From JBFWWW01 sp050245975 (GTDB lineage: Bacteria; Pseudomonadota; Alphaproteobacteria; Rhizobiales; Hyphomicrobiaceae), in assembly GCA_050245975.1 (NCBI GenBank), contig JBFWWW010000054.1, forward strand, positions 1 through 20,232: a stretch of DNA of 20,232 bases, written 5' to 3'. Numbering within the stretch: the first letter of the stretch is position 1; every line of letters starts with the position of its first letter. Shown in pieces: positions 7,968-15,880 of this stretch. Under the pieces are notes generated by a model, which saw nothing but the letters and a program-made list of their open reading frames with translations, had not been told where the DNA came from and did not search any database. Position numbers and translations under genes: made by a program.

Positions 7968-8429
7968 CTACCACGCGGTGCTGCGCGGCGCGGCTGCGAG
8001 CACCTCCGCGATGCGCCGGCGCGTGCCGCCGCTCGTCCCGGCCGGGAGCGCGTCGACCGCGAAGAAGCCCTGCTCGGCGATCTCGCGGTTGGGTCGCGGT
8101 ATGGCATCCTGGCGCCAGCCGCGCACGACGAACAGCACGATGTGGTCGCCGGGAAAGGCGGCGGAATTGTCGTAGACCCCGAACAGCTCCGGCGTCTGCG
8201 TGATGGCGACGCCGGCCTCCTCGACGAGCTCGCGCGCCAGCGCATCGGCGACCGCCTCGCCCTTCTCGACGCCGCCGCCGGGAAAGAACCAGCCCGGCCG
8301 GTAGCCGTGACGCACGAGCAGCACGCGGCCCTGGCCGTCCACCACCAGTCCCTGCGCGCCCAGCGTCAGGCCGCGCGACAGCCGCCAATAGCGCTGGATG
8401 AGCCTGCTCACGATGCGGTCGATGACCAT
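7968..8429 (-). CDS. Nudix hydrolase
   Basis: This 153-residue cytoplasmic hydrolase carries a perfect Nudix box G-x5-E-x7-R-E-L-x-E-E-x-G-V at residues 52-74, the metal and pyrophosphate site. W-F-F-P-G-G-G-V-E-K-G-E precedes the helix as expected. Nudix enzymes cleave nucleoside diphosphates linked to another moiety; the substrate is not evident. The start at 8429 is preferred because an N-terminal extension to 8543 would run into the divergent phosphoesterase gene, although its Shine-Dalgarno is weak. The intervening 85 bases probably hold both divergent promoters. The extension would look hydrophobic, so a longer form cannot be entirely excluded. Confidence 0.85.
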   Translation of the reverse strand: MVIDRIVSRLIQRYWRLSRGLTLGAQGLVVDGQGRVLLVRHGYRPGWFFPGGGVEKGEAVADALARELVEEAGVAITQTPELFGVYDNSAAFPGDHIVLFVVRGWRQDAIPRPNREIAEQGFFAVDALPAGTSGGTRRRIAEVLAAAPRSTAW

Positions 8430-8514
8430 GGCCGGTCCCGGTGCTGCCGCCCCGCCGTCTTCGGACCGTTCGCGGCATTTGGCAAGGCCGCCGGCAACCG
8501 CTAGAGACAGCGCG

Positions 8515-9432
8515 ATGATCACCATCGCGCACCTGACGGACATCCATCTCGGACCGATCGCCGGGTTCAGTCCCCGCTACTGGAACATCAAGCGCGCGAC
8601 AGGCTTCATCAACTGGCATCGCGGCCGCAAGACGGCGCACCGGCAGTCCGCGCTCGACCGCATCGTCGCCGACATGCGGGCACATGCGCCCGACCACATC
8701 GCCGTGACGGGCGATCTCGCCAACATCGGGCTGCCCGCGGAGCTGGCGGCGGGCCTTGCCTGGCTCACCACCCTCGGCATGCCGGAGCGCGTCACGGTGG
8801 TGCCCGGCAACCACGACATCTACAGCACCGTGCGCGCCGATGTCGGCGTCGGCCGCTGGGCGGACTACATGACGTCGGACACCGGCGGCGCGGCTTACGT
8901 GCCCGTCGAGCCGGGGCTGTTCCCGTTCGTGCGCCGTGTCGGGGACGTGGCCATCGTCGGGCTCAACTCGGCGATCGCGACGCCGCCGCTCGTCGCTGCC
9001 GGGGCGCTGGGCGCCGGCCAGCGCGACCGGCTGGCGCCGCTGCTCGAGCGGCTGCGCTCGGACGGGCTCTTCCGTCTCATCCTCATCCATCACCCGCCGC
9101 TGCCGGGCCAGGCGTCCGCCGCGCGCGGCTTGCGGGACGCGAAAGAGCTGGCCGCGATCCTGACGCGGCACGGGGCCGAGCTCGTCATCCACGGCCACAA
9201 TCACCGCGCGATGCTGGCCTATCAGTCCTCGCTCGCCGGCGACATTCCCGTCGTCGGCGCGCCGTCCGCGTCGCTGTCGCGCGCGCACCACGGCGAGCAG
9301 CTGGCGCGCTACAACCTCTACCGCATCGATCCCGCCGACGGGCCGCGCATCGAAATGATCAGCCGGGGACTGGCGGAGCCCGATGGCCCCGTCATCGAGT
9401 TGGAACGCCGGCTTCTGTTGCCGCACCGGTGA
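8515..9432 (+). CDS. Calcineurin-like metallophosphoesterase
   Basis: This 305-residue two-metal phosphoesterase has the whole motif set: D-x-H (Asp9, His11), G-D (66-67), G-N-H-D (98-101), an H-H pair (192-193) and G-H-N-H (227-230). It has no signal peptide and probably acts in the cytoplasm. It is similar in length and layout to the 3',5'-cyclic-AMP phosphodiesterase-like class III enzymes, but the substrate is unknown. M-I-T-I-A-H-L-T-D-I-H starts the fold directly, which fixes the ATG at 8515; upstream in-frame starts would add about 39 unlikely residues. The Shine-Dalgarno is weak (GAGACAG). It diverges from the Nudix gene. The region 9433-9543 that follows holds only a palindrome and the MFS start signals. 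Confidence 0.88.
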   Translation: MITIAHLTDIHLGPIAGFSPRYWNIKRATGFINWHRGRKTAHRQSALDRIVADMRAHAPDHIAVTGDLANIGLPAELAAGLAWLTTLGMPERVTVVPGNHDIYSTVRADVGVGRWADYMTSDTGGAAYVPVEPGLFPFVRRVGDVAIVGLNSAIATPPLVAAGALGAGQRDRLAPLLERLRSDGLFRLILIHHPPLPGQASAARGLRDAKELAAILTRHGAELVIHGHNHRAMLAYQSSLAGDIPVVGAPSASLSRAHHGEQLARYNLYRIDPADGPRIEMISRGLAEPDGPVIELERRLLLPHR

Positions 9433-9439
9433 GGAAACA

Positions 9440-9454
9440 TCATGCCTGGCATGA
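9440..9454. repeat. Perfect 15-base palindrome TCATGCC-T-GGCATGA
   Basis: Each half is seven bases and the centre is a single T. It lies seven bases after the phosphoesterase stop and about 90 bases before the MFS start. It could be an operator for the MFS gene; the one-base loop argues against an RNA hairpin terminator. Function is unknown. Confidence 0.35.
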
Positions 9455-9543
9455 GAAAATTCCGCTGAGGGCACGGGCGGGGGCTCTCGGCTGACGGGTC
9501 GTCCGCGTGTATAGTGCGCGGCTCGATTCAAAGGATGGCTTTC

Positions 9544-10776
9544 ATGCAGAAGAGTGTCCTGCCGCAGCCCGCAACCGTGCGCCCGCTGTGGCTGATCATC
9601 CTTGCGGCCGGTACCATCGTCGGCGTGGCCATGGGCCTGCGCCAGGTCGCCGGCCTCTACCTGCCGCCGATGACCAAGGATCTCGGCATCGGCCGCGAGC
9701 CGTTCTCCACCGCCATGGCCCTCGCCAACCTGACATGGGGCGTCGGCGCGGTGTTCGCCGGCGTCATCGCCGATCGCTACGGCGCCGGGCGCGTCGTCGT
9801 CACCGGCGCGCTCGCCACCATGATCGGCACCTACCTGATGTATTCCGCCCAGACCGGGACCGACCTGCTCGTCAGCGGCATCTTCCTCGGCATCGGCGTC
9901 AGCGGCACGGGCGTGACCTCGCTCGTCGGCGCCGTCAGCCGCGCCGCGCCGCCCGAGCAGCGCACGTCGGCGATCGCCTCGCTCGGCATGGCCGGCGGCA
10001 TCGGCGGCTTCGTCGCGTTTCCCTACACGCACGCGCTGATGGATCTCGTCGGCTGGAAGGGCAGCCTGCTGGTGCTGATCGCCACCACCGCGATCATGCT
10101 TCCGCTCGCCCTGCCGCTGGCGGGCAAGCCGACGGCCGAGGCGGGCTTCGCCAAGCCGCAGTCCCTAACGCATGCCGTGCACGAGGCCTTCACGCACCCG
10201 AGCTACTTGCTGCTGATGAGCGGCTTCTTCGTGTGCGGCTTCCATGTCGCCTTCTACAGCGTGCATCTGCCCGCCTTCGTCGCCGACAAGGGCCTCGACA
10301 CCTCCGTCGCCGTCATCGCGCTGACGATGGTGGGGCTCGCCAACCTCGTCGGCACGTGGCTGGCCGGCCGGTCGGCGCGCTTCATGCAGAAGCGCGTCGG
10401 GCTGAGCATCATCTACCTCGGGCGCTGCTTCGTGTTCCTGGGGCTGCTCTACCTGCCGATCAACGCCGTCACCGTCATCGTGCTCAGCACGCTGCTCGGC
10501 ATCTTCTGGCTGTCGACGGTGCCGCTGACGTCGAGCCTGGTGGCGACGTTCTTCGGCACGACGTGGATGTCGATGCTGTTCGGCGTCGTCTTCCTGTCGC
10601 ATCAGCTCGGCTCATTTGCCGGCCTGTGGCTGGCGGGCTATCTTTACGACCTGACGAAGTCCTACGATGCGATGTGGTGGATCTCGCTGGCGCTCGGCCT
10701 GTTTGCGGCGATCATCCACTGGCCCATCAAGGAAAGCCCGGTGGCCCGCCTCAGGGAGCTGGCCGCCCCGGCCTGA
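9544..10776 (+). CDS. Major facilitator superfamily transporter
   Basis: This 410-residue inner-membrane protein has about 12 hydrophobic segments. MFS motif A is visible between the second and third helices as G-V-I-A-D-R-Y-G-A-G-R (73-83). The N-terminal half has the paired-helix symmetry with a long loop near 185-215. R-Q-V-A-G-L-Y-L-P-P-M near 33-43 resembles monocarboxylate/oxalate-formate-type carriers, but the substrate cannot be assigned. The ATG at 9544 is preferred because AAAGGA (9530-9535) lies eight bases upstream. The alternatives at 9514 (GTG) and 9535 (ATG) lie on or before that site, and TATAGT (9510-9515) may be the -10 box. The 61-residue membrane gene follows after seven bases and is probably co-translated. 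Confidence 0.88.
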   Translation: MQKSVLPQPATVRPLWLIILAAGTIVGVAMGLRQVAGLYLPPMTKDLGIGREPFSTAMALANLTWGVGAVFAGVIADRYGAGRVVVTGALATMIGTYLMYSAQTGTDLLVSGIFLGIGVSGTGVTSLVGAVSRAAPPEQRTSAIASLGMAGGIGGFVAFPYTHALMDLVGWKGSLLVLIATTAIMLPLALPLAGKPTAEAGFAKPQSLTHAVHEAFTHPSYLLLMSGFFVCGFHVAFYSVHLPAFVADKGLDTSVAVIALTMVGLANLVGTWLAGRSARFMQKRVGLSIIYLGRCFVFLGLLYLPINAVTVIVLSTLLGIFWLSTVPLTSSLVATFFGTTWMSMLFGVVFLSHQLGSFAGLWLAGYLYDLTKSYDAMWWISLALGLFAAIIHWPIKESPVARLRELAAPA

Positions 10777-10783
10777 GGAAACG

Positions 10784-10969
10784 ATGGTGGACGCGACACA
10801 CGAGGTCCGGCACGAGACGGCGCAGACGGGAACCCCGCCTGCCGTCCGGCGTTGGGTCGCGGTGGGCGTCGCCGCGATCCTGCTCTCCGCGCTCGGCCTC
10901 ATCGCCGTCCGCGGCGAGGCCATCGTGCTCGATCTTGCATCGCTGTCGAAGTGGGCGCTCTGCCTGTGA
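10784..10969 (+). CDS. Small single-span membrane protein coupled to the MFS transporter
   Basis: This 61-residue protein has a polar N-terminus (about 1-22), one hydrophobic helix (about 25-43) and a short tail ending W-A-L-C-L. Its Shine-Dalgarno GAGGAA (10775-10780) overlaps the MFS stop codon, with the ATG seven bases after that stop. This arrangement strongly suggests translational coupling. It could be a small partner of the transporter, or an incidental short gene. I do not recognise a family. Confidence 0.55.
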   Translation: MVDATHEVRHETAQTGTPPAVRRWVAVGVAAILLSALGLIAVRGEAIVLDLASLSKWALCL

Positions 10970-11025
10970 GGCGCGTGCCGGCGCGGGATGAATCAAGGCC
11001 CCGGGGGCCCGCTGGGAGGTGATCG

Positions 11026-11517
11026 ATGCGGCGTGGCGTGGCCGGTTCCGCTCTTGTGTCGGGCATGATGCTGGCCGCGGTGGCGGTTGCCGCTTCGTCG
11101 CCGGCTCGCGCCGATGAATTCCGCACCTACAGCAAGGCCGCCGCCTTCGACGACATCAGGTTCGAGCTCAACAACGCCATCGTCGACCGCGGCCTGACCG
11201 TCGACAACACGGGGCGCATCGGCGAGATGCTCGAGCGCACGGGTGCCGATGTCGGCTCGACGAAGAAGATCTACAAGAACGCCGAGTTCCTGACGTTCTG
11301 CTCGGCAAAACTCTCCCGCCAGATGATGGAGGCCGATCCCGCCAACGTCGGGTTCTGTCCCTACGTCGTGTTCGTCTACGAGGCCGAGGCCAAGCCCGGC
11401 ACGACCGTCGTCGGCTATCGCCGGCCGATGTCGGCCTCCGGCAGCGAGGCGACGAAAAAGGCGCTGGGCGAGATCGATGCGCTGCTCGACGGCATCGTCA
11501 AGGATGCCGTGAAGTAG
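11026..11517 (+). CDS. Secreted DUF302 domain protein
   Basis: This 163-residue exported protein has a Sec signal peptide cleaved near A-R-A (residue 29). The mature part follows the DUF302 pattern: an initial F-D-D-I-x-F-E-L segment, a central N-A-E-F-L-T-F-C-S-A-K-L, then F-C-P-Y-V-V-F-V-Y-E. Two Cys residues lie in the latter half (about 92 and 111). The family has no settled biochemical role. The ATG is well supported by GGGAGG (11014-11019). The gap of 56 bases after the small membrane protein leaves open whether it belongs to the MFS transcript. It ends 44 bases before the cobalamin-locus promoter. Confidence 0.82.
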   Translation: MRRGVAGSALVSGMMLAAVAVAASSPARADEFRTYSKAAAFDDIRFELNNAIVDRGLTVDNTGRIGEMLERTGADVGSTKKIYKNAEFLTFCSAKLSRQMMEADPANVGFCPYVVFVYEAEAKPGTTVVGYRRPMSASGSEATKKALGEIDALLDGIVKDAVK

Positions 11518-11561
11518 GCGTGTCGCCAAAAGCACGCTGCGCTTCGATTTCCGTGTCGGCG

Positions 11562-11590
11562 TTGACACACCGCTCCGCCTCTGCTTCGAT
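11562..11590 (+). promoter_or_regulatory. Promoter of the cobalamin uptake operon
   Basis: TTGACA (11562-11567) is a perfect -35 element. After 17 bases comes TTCGAT (11585-11590), an acceptable -10 for a GC-rich genome. Transcription would start near 11597, exactly where the riboswitch begins. An inverted repeat GTGTC (11553-11557) / GACAC (11564-11568) overlaps the -35 box and might bind a regulator. Confidence 0.6.
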
Positions 11591-11597
11591 CACGACC

Positions 11598-11790
11598 GCG
11601 TGACGGTTCCGCCCGGGCTTGCCCGGGCGGTGAAAAGGGAACGCGGTGCGAGGCGATCGTTTCGTCTCAAATCCGTGGCTGCCCCCGCAACTGTAAGCGG
11701 CGAGCATCGCCCACAACGCCACTGCCGGAAACCGGCGGGAAGGCTGGGAGATGCGGTCGAGCCGCGAGCCAGGAGACCTGCCTTCACGAG
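11598..11790 (+). promoter_or_regulatory. Cobalamin (B12) riboswitch
   Basis: The conserved order is present: GGTTCC (11605-11610), AAAAGGGAA (about 11633-11641), GGTG (11645-11648), CCGCAACTGTAAGCGG (about 11685-11700), CACTG (about 11720-11724), GGGAAGGC and the B12-box AGCCAGGAGACCTGCC (11767-11782). GC-rich arms CCGCCCGGGC / GCCCGGGCGG (11609-11630) form a distal hairpin. Between GGTG and AATCC lies an additional stem GAGGCGA (11650-11656) / TCGTCTC (11662-11668, one G-U). The RNA binds adenosylcobalamin or related forms and represses downstream expression. It sits before btuB, the expected target. Boundaries are approximate. Confidence 0.95.
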
Positions 11791-12004
11791 TCGCCCATCA
11801 TGCGCGCGGGGCGTGCGTATGAGCGGACACCCGTAGTGGCGACGGCTCGTTGGTGGTGGGTCGCGCTCGCATGTCCGCAGTCTGGCAGTCACGGTTCTCT
11901 ACGTTCGATTGAGGCTCTCGCAGGCATCGCTGCCTGCGCGCCGTCGTGCCGTGTCGTCTGCGCATCGAAAGCGGTCCCATCCGGCTCACTCGGGGGGACT
12001 AGTC
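11791..12004 (+). promoter_or_regulatory. Leader and expression platform between riboswitch and btuB
   Basis: No gene is supported in these 214 bases. Two structures stand out. CGCAGGCA (11919-11926) and TGCCTGCG (11931-11938) form an eight-pair hairpin without a T-run. GTCCC (11974-11978) pairs with GGGAC (11995-11999), helped by inner CCG (11981-11983) / CGG (11991-11993), and covers the Shine-Dalgarno GGGGGGA (11992-11998). The second hairpin suggests control at translation start rather than by intrinsic termination. The link to ligand binding is inferred. Confidence 0.5.
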
Positions 12005-14014
12005 ATGCGCCTGCTTTCACTGTCGACCGTTTCATTCGCAGCACTGGCCGCAGTGGCCGGTGCGACGCTCGCCGCATCGGATGCCGCCGCGCAGACCGCG
12101 CTCGAAGGCATTGTCGTGCAGGGGGCAAGCCTCGACGCCTGGCCCGCGGGCGCCGGCGGTCCGGGCACGGAGGGCCTGCCCATCGAGGCCGTCGGGTCGT
12201 CGGTGTCCGTCGTGACGGCGGCCGATATCGAGCGCCAGCAGATCCGCACCGCCGCCGATGCGCTGCGCAGCCTGCCCGGCGTCTCCATCAGCCAGCAGGG
12301 CACGGCCGGCAACGTGACCGTCGCGCGCATCCGCGGCGGTGAGAGCCGCCACACGCTGGTGCTGATCGACGGCGTCGAGGTCAACTCCGGCACCGACGGG
12401 TTCTTCGACTTCTCCAACCTCGACGCGGCGGACATCGAGCGCATCGAGGTGCTGCGCGGTCCGCAGAGCGGCCTTTACGGCAGCTCGGCGCTGGGCGGCG
12501 TCATCTCCATCACGACGAAGTCGGGCGAGGGGCCGTTGCGGCTTCGCGTCCAGGCGGAAGGCGGCACGCAGAAGAGCGGCGGCGTGACGGCGCAGCTGTC
12601 GGGCGGCAACAAGACCGCATGGGGCTCCGTCGTCGTGCATGGGGATACGACGGACGGCTTCAACATCTCGCCCATCGGCAGCGAGAACGACGGCACGCGC
12701 ATCAAGAGCTTCGCCGCGCGCGGCGGCGTCGCGCTGTCGGACAGCTTCAAGATCGAAGGGACGCTGCGCCAGCAGAACACGCGCGCCGGCTACGACGAAG
12801 GCTTCGCGCAGATCTACAAGGGCTTCTACGCCCCGGCCGATGCGCCCTACATCAGCGACGTCCGTCTCAGAGTGGGCAGCCTGCAGGCGACGCTCGACAC
12901 CTTCGGCAAGACGTGGACGCACAACTTCTACCTGCAGGGCACCGACACCGTGCGCGACGACTTCACGCCCGGCGCCTTCACGTCCTTCGCGGAGACCACG
13001 AGCACGAACACCAAGTTCGGCTACAAGTCGACGCTGCTGCTGCAGACCTCGCCGGCCTCGCCCTTCCGGCACTTCGTCACCGGCATGGTCGAGCGGCGCA
13101 CCGAGACCTTCGAGCAGCCGGCGTTCTCGAGCAACGAGTACAGCCGCGACCGCAACAGCTTCGTCGGCGAGGTGCGCGGCGAATATTTCCGCTCCCTCTA
13201 CCTCTCGGGCACGGTGCGGCGCGACCAGAACAGCGATACCGACGACTACACGACCTGGCATGCCGCCGCGTCCTACAACGTGCCCGGCGGCATGTTCCGC
13301 CTGCACGCGAGCGCCGGATCGGGCGTGAAGTATCCGAGCTTCGGCGACCTCTACGGCTTCTTCAGCGGCTTCACGCCGAACCCCAATCTCAGGCCGGAGG
13401 AATCGGTCGGCTGGGATGCCGGTGTGGAGACGACGCTGCTCAAGGGCCGCGTGGTGGTGGATACGACCTATTTCCACAGCGATCTCACCAACGAGATCAG
13501 CATCTCGTGCCCGCCGCCGACGTTCAATTGCTCCGCCTTCAACATGTCCGGCCCGAGCATGCGCGAAGGACTTGAGGTCGCGGCCCGCTACCGCGTGACG
13601 CCCGACCTGACGCTGGGCGCGGCCTACACCTACCTGAGGGCCCGGGAGTACACGGGCATCGAGGAGGTGCGCCGGCCGCCGCATTCCGGCCGGTTCGATG
13701 CCAACTACGCCTTCATGCAGGGCCGCGGCAACCTGAACTTCGCGGCCATCTACAACGGCCGCATGACGGACATCGTGACCGATGCCGGCTTCAACAGCCT
13801 GTACACGACGCTGGACAGCTATTGGCTTCTGCGCCTAGCTGCATCCTACAAGCTGCAGCCCGGCATCGAGGTCTTCGGTCGCGTCGAGAACATTCTCGAC
13901 GACAAGTACCAGGAGGTCTTCGGCTACGTGGCCTCGCCGGGCCTCGGCGTGTTCGGCGGCATCAAGCTGACCTTCGGCGGACCGGACGGTCTCGCCTTTG
14001 CGGCAGCGAACTGA
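12005..14014 (+). CDS. btuB: TonB-dependent vitamin B12 receptor BtuB
   Basis: This 669-residue outer-membrane receptor imports cobalamin using TonB energy. It has a signal peptide ending near A-A-A (residue 29), a TonB-box-like L-E-G-I-V-V-Q-G (33-40) and a plug domain (about 57-170). The plug shows D-A-L-R-S-L-P-G-V, I-R-G-G-E, L-V-L-I-D-G-V-E-V-N and I-E-V-L-R-G-P-Q-S-G-L-Y-G. The barrel follows. The terminal strand G-G-I-K-L-T-F is followed by a 12-residue tail ending in Asn rather than an aromatic residue. The ATG has GGGGGGA (11992-11998) upstream. The cobalamin riboswitch upstream and the btuFCD-type genes 12 bases downstream make the substrate assignment strong. Confidence 0.92.
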   Translation: MRLLSLSTVSFAALAAVAGATLAASDAAAQTALEGIVVQGASLDAWPAGAGGPGTEGLPIEAVGSSVSVVTAADIERQQIRTAADALRSLPGVSISQQGTAGNVTVARIRGGESRHTLVLIDGVEVNSGTDGFFDFSNLDAADIERIEVLRGPQSGLYGSSALGGVISITTKSGEGPLRLRVQAEGGTQKSGGVTAQLSGGNKTAWGSVVVHGDTTDGFNISPIGSENDGTRIKSFAARGGVALSDSFKIEGTLRQQNTRAGYDEGFAQIYKGFYAPADAPYISDVRLRVGSLQATLDTFGKTWTHNFYLQGTDTVRDDFTPGAFTSFAETTSTNTKFGYKSTLLLQTSPASPFRHFVTGMVERRTETFEQPAFSSNEYSRDRNSFVGEVRGEYFRSLYLSGTVRRDQNSDTDDYTTWHAAASYNVPGGMFRLHASAGSGVKYPSFGDLYGFFSGFTPNPNLRPEESVGWDAGVETTLLKGRVVVDTTYFHSDLTNEISISCPPPTFNCSAFNMSGPSMREGLEVAARYRVTPDLTLGAAYTYLRAREYTGIEEVRRPPHSGRFDANYAFMQGRGNLNFAAIYNGRMTDIVTDAGFNSLYTTLDSYWLLRLAASYKLQPGIEVFGRVENILDDKYQEVFGYVASPGLGVFGGIKLTFGGPDGLAFAAAN

Positions 14015-14026
14015 TCTGGAGACGAC

Positions 14027-14896
14027 GTGGGAATGGCGCGGCGGTGGTGGGGCCTGACGGGTCTGGCGATCGCCGCGCTTGCCGTGGCGCTGCCGGCGCG
14101 CGCCGCCGATGCGCCGCGCCGCATCGTGTCGCTCAACCTGTGCGTCGATCAGATCCTCATCGACCTGGTGGCGAAGTCGCGCATCGCCGCGCTGACGCAT
14201 CTGGCGACCGATGCGTCGGTGTCGGCCATCCCCGAGGCGGCGCGCGGCTATCCCTTCACGCACGGCACGGCGGAGGAGGTGATCCGGCTCGATCCCGACC
14301 TCGTCATCTCGCAGGCCTATTCCATGCCGGCGACCGTCGATCTGCTGCGCCGGCTGGGGCGGCGCGTCGAGGTGGTGCCGCTGCCGCAGACGTTCGCCGA
14401 CGTGCGCGCGCTGGTGCGCCGGATCGCGCAGCTGGTCGGCGAGGAGGCGCGCGGCGAGGCGCTCGTGCGCCGGTTCGACGATCGGCTGGCAGCGGCGGCC
14501 AAGGCGGCGCAGGGACAGCCGCAGCGCACCGCGCTCATCTACCAGATCGGCGGGCTCGTCTCGGCCGCCGGCACGATCGTCGACGAGGCGCTGGAAGCGG
14601 CCGGCTTCGTCAACATGGCGGGCCGCTACACGCTGACGCGCAGCGGCCGCCTGCCGATGGAGGAACTGGTGGCGCATCCGCCGGACCTGCTGGTGCTGGC
14701 GACGGCGCCCGACGACTATCCCACCGCCGTCGCCGACAACCTGCGCCACCCGGTCGTGCGCCGGATCATGCGCAGGCACGCATCCGTGCTGCTGCCCTGG
14801 CCGCTGTGGCTGTGCGGGACGCCGCACATCGCGGATGCGGTGGAGCGTCTGGCGGCGGCGCGCCAGGCGCTGGTGCCGCAGGGGGTGCAGCGGTGA
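14027..14896 (+). CDS. btuF: Periplasmic cobalamin-binding protein BtuF-type
   Basis: This 289-residue class III solute-binding protein would carry cobalamin from BtuB to the inner-membrane permease. The signal peptide ends near A-R-A (residue 26). The mature chain begins with R-R-I-V-S-L-N-L-C-V-D-Q, the typical first strand, and continues with two lobes joined by a long helix. No lipobox Cys is present, so it is likely soluble. Start choice is open: GTG at 14027 lies five bases after GGAG (14018-14021), whereas ATG at 14033 lies eleven bases away; the difference is two residues. It starts 12 bases after btuB and its stop overlaps the btuC start (GTGA). It is cobalamin-specific by context; related proteins bind heme or siderophores. 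Confidence 0.88.
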   Translation: MGMARRWWGLTGLAIAALAVALPARAADAPRRIVSLNLCVDQILIDLVAKSRIAALTHLATDASVSAIPEAARGYPFTHGTAEEVIRLDPDLVISQAYSMPATVDLLRRLGRRVEVVPLPQTFADVRALVRRIAQLVGEEARGEALVRRFDDRLAAAAKAAQGQPQRTALIYQIGGLVSAAGTIVDEALEAAGFVNMAGRYTLTRSGRLPMEELVAHPPDLLVLATAPDDYPTAVADNLRHPVVRRIMRRHASVLLPWPLWLCGTPHIADAVERLAAARQALVPQGVQR

Positions 14897-15873
14897 AAAC
14901 GATGAGCCGGGAAACGCGCCTCGTCGCCGCCCTGGCGCTCGGCATGCTGGCGGCGTTCCTGCTGTCGGTGTTCGTCGGGCCGGCGGGACTGGGCATCGAC
15001 GCCAGCGGCGATGCGTGGCGGCTCATCCTGTGGGAGATCCGCATGCCGCGCGCCATCCTCGGCCTGCTGGTCGGCGCCTCGCTCGGGCTGTCGGGCGCCG
15101 CGCTGCAGGGTTATCTGCAGAACCCGCTCGCCGAGCCGGGGCTCATCGGCGTCTCGGGCGGGGCGGCGCTGGGCGCGGTGGTGACGATCCATCTCGGCCT
15201 GGCGGGCGCCTTCGCGCTGGCGCTGCCGCTCGGCGGACTTGCCGGCGCCGCCGCCGCCGCGCTCGTGCTGCTGGTGCTCGTGGGCGAGCGCACCGGGCCG
15301 GTGACGCTCATCCTCGCCGGCGTCGCGGTCTCCACGGTCGCCGCCGCGCTCACCGCGCTGGCGCTCAACCTGTCGAGCAATCCCTTCGCCGCCGTCGAGA
15401 TGGTGTTCTGGATGATGGGGTCGCTCGCCGACCGCAGCCTGACGCAGGTGTGGCTCGCCGCGCCGCTGATCCTCGCCGGCATGGCGCTGCTGCTGACGCT
15501 GGCGCGCGCGCTCGACGCGCTGTCGCTCGGCGAGCAGGCGGCGCAAAGCCTCGGCGTCGATCTCGCCCGCACGCGCTTCGCGGTGGTCGCCGGCACGGCG
15601 CTGTGCATCGGGGCGGCGACCGCGGTCTCGGGCATCATCGGGTTCGTCGGCCTGATCGTTCCGCACGTGCTGCGGCCGTGGGTCGGGCACATGCCGGGCC
15701 GCCTGCTGCCGGCGAGCCTGTTCGGCGGCGCCATCCTCGTGCTGCTCGCCGACACGCTGCTCAGGATGGCGGCACCCTGGGTCGAGCTGCGGCTCGGCGT
15801 TCTGACGGCGCTCGTCGGCGCGCCGTTCTTCGTGCACCTCGTGCTGCGCTCGCGGCATCGGCTGGGACCATGA
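14893..15873 (+). CDS. btuC: Cobalamin ABC transporter permease BtuC-type (FecCD family)
   Basis: This 326-residue inner-membrane permease belongs to the FecCD/BtuC family, with about nine to ten hydrophobic helices. Family hallmarks include R-M-P-R-A-I-L-G-L-L-V-G-A-S-L-G-L-S-G (about 51-69), Q-N-P-L-A-E-P (about 76-82), the S-L-G-V-D segment near 220 that contacts the ATPase, and the G-F-V-G-L-I-V-P-H motif near 252-260. It forms the translocation channel as a dimer with the ATPase. The GTG at 14893 overlaps the btuF stop (GTGA), indicating coupling; ATG at 14902 is an alternative that removes three residues. The ATPase gene begins seven bases after its stop. Confidence 0.92.
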   Translation: MKTMSRETRLVAALALGMLAAFLLSVFVGPAGLGIDASGDAWRLILWEIRMPRAILGLLVGASLGLSGAALQGYLQNPLAEPGLIGVSGGAALGAVVTIHLGLAGAFALALPLGGLAGAAAAALVLLVLVGERTGPVTLILAGVAVSTVAAALTALALNLSSNPFAAVEMVFWMMGSLADRSLTQVWLAAPLILAGMALLLTLARALDALSLGEQAAQSLGVDLARTRFAVVAGTALCIGAATAVSGIIGFVGLIVPHVLRPWVGHMPGRLLPASLFGGAILVLLADTLLRMAAPWVELRLGVLTALVGAPFFVHLVLRSRHRLGP

Positions 15874-15880
15874 GGCGGCG

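Noticed and set aside
8430..8543. Longer Nudix protein with a hydrophobic N-terminus starting at 8543 or 8525
   Set aside because: It would overlap the divergent phosphoesterase gene, and the fold starts naturally at 8429.
11800..12342. Plus-strand open frame through the B12 leader into btuB in another phase
   Set aside because: It begins within the regulatory leader and is Arg-rich shadow sequence; btuB is clear in the adjacent frame.
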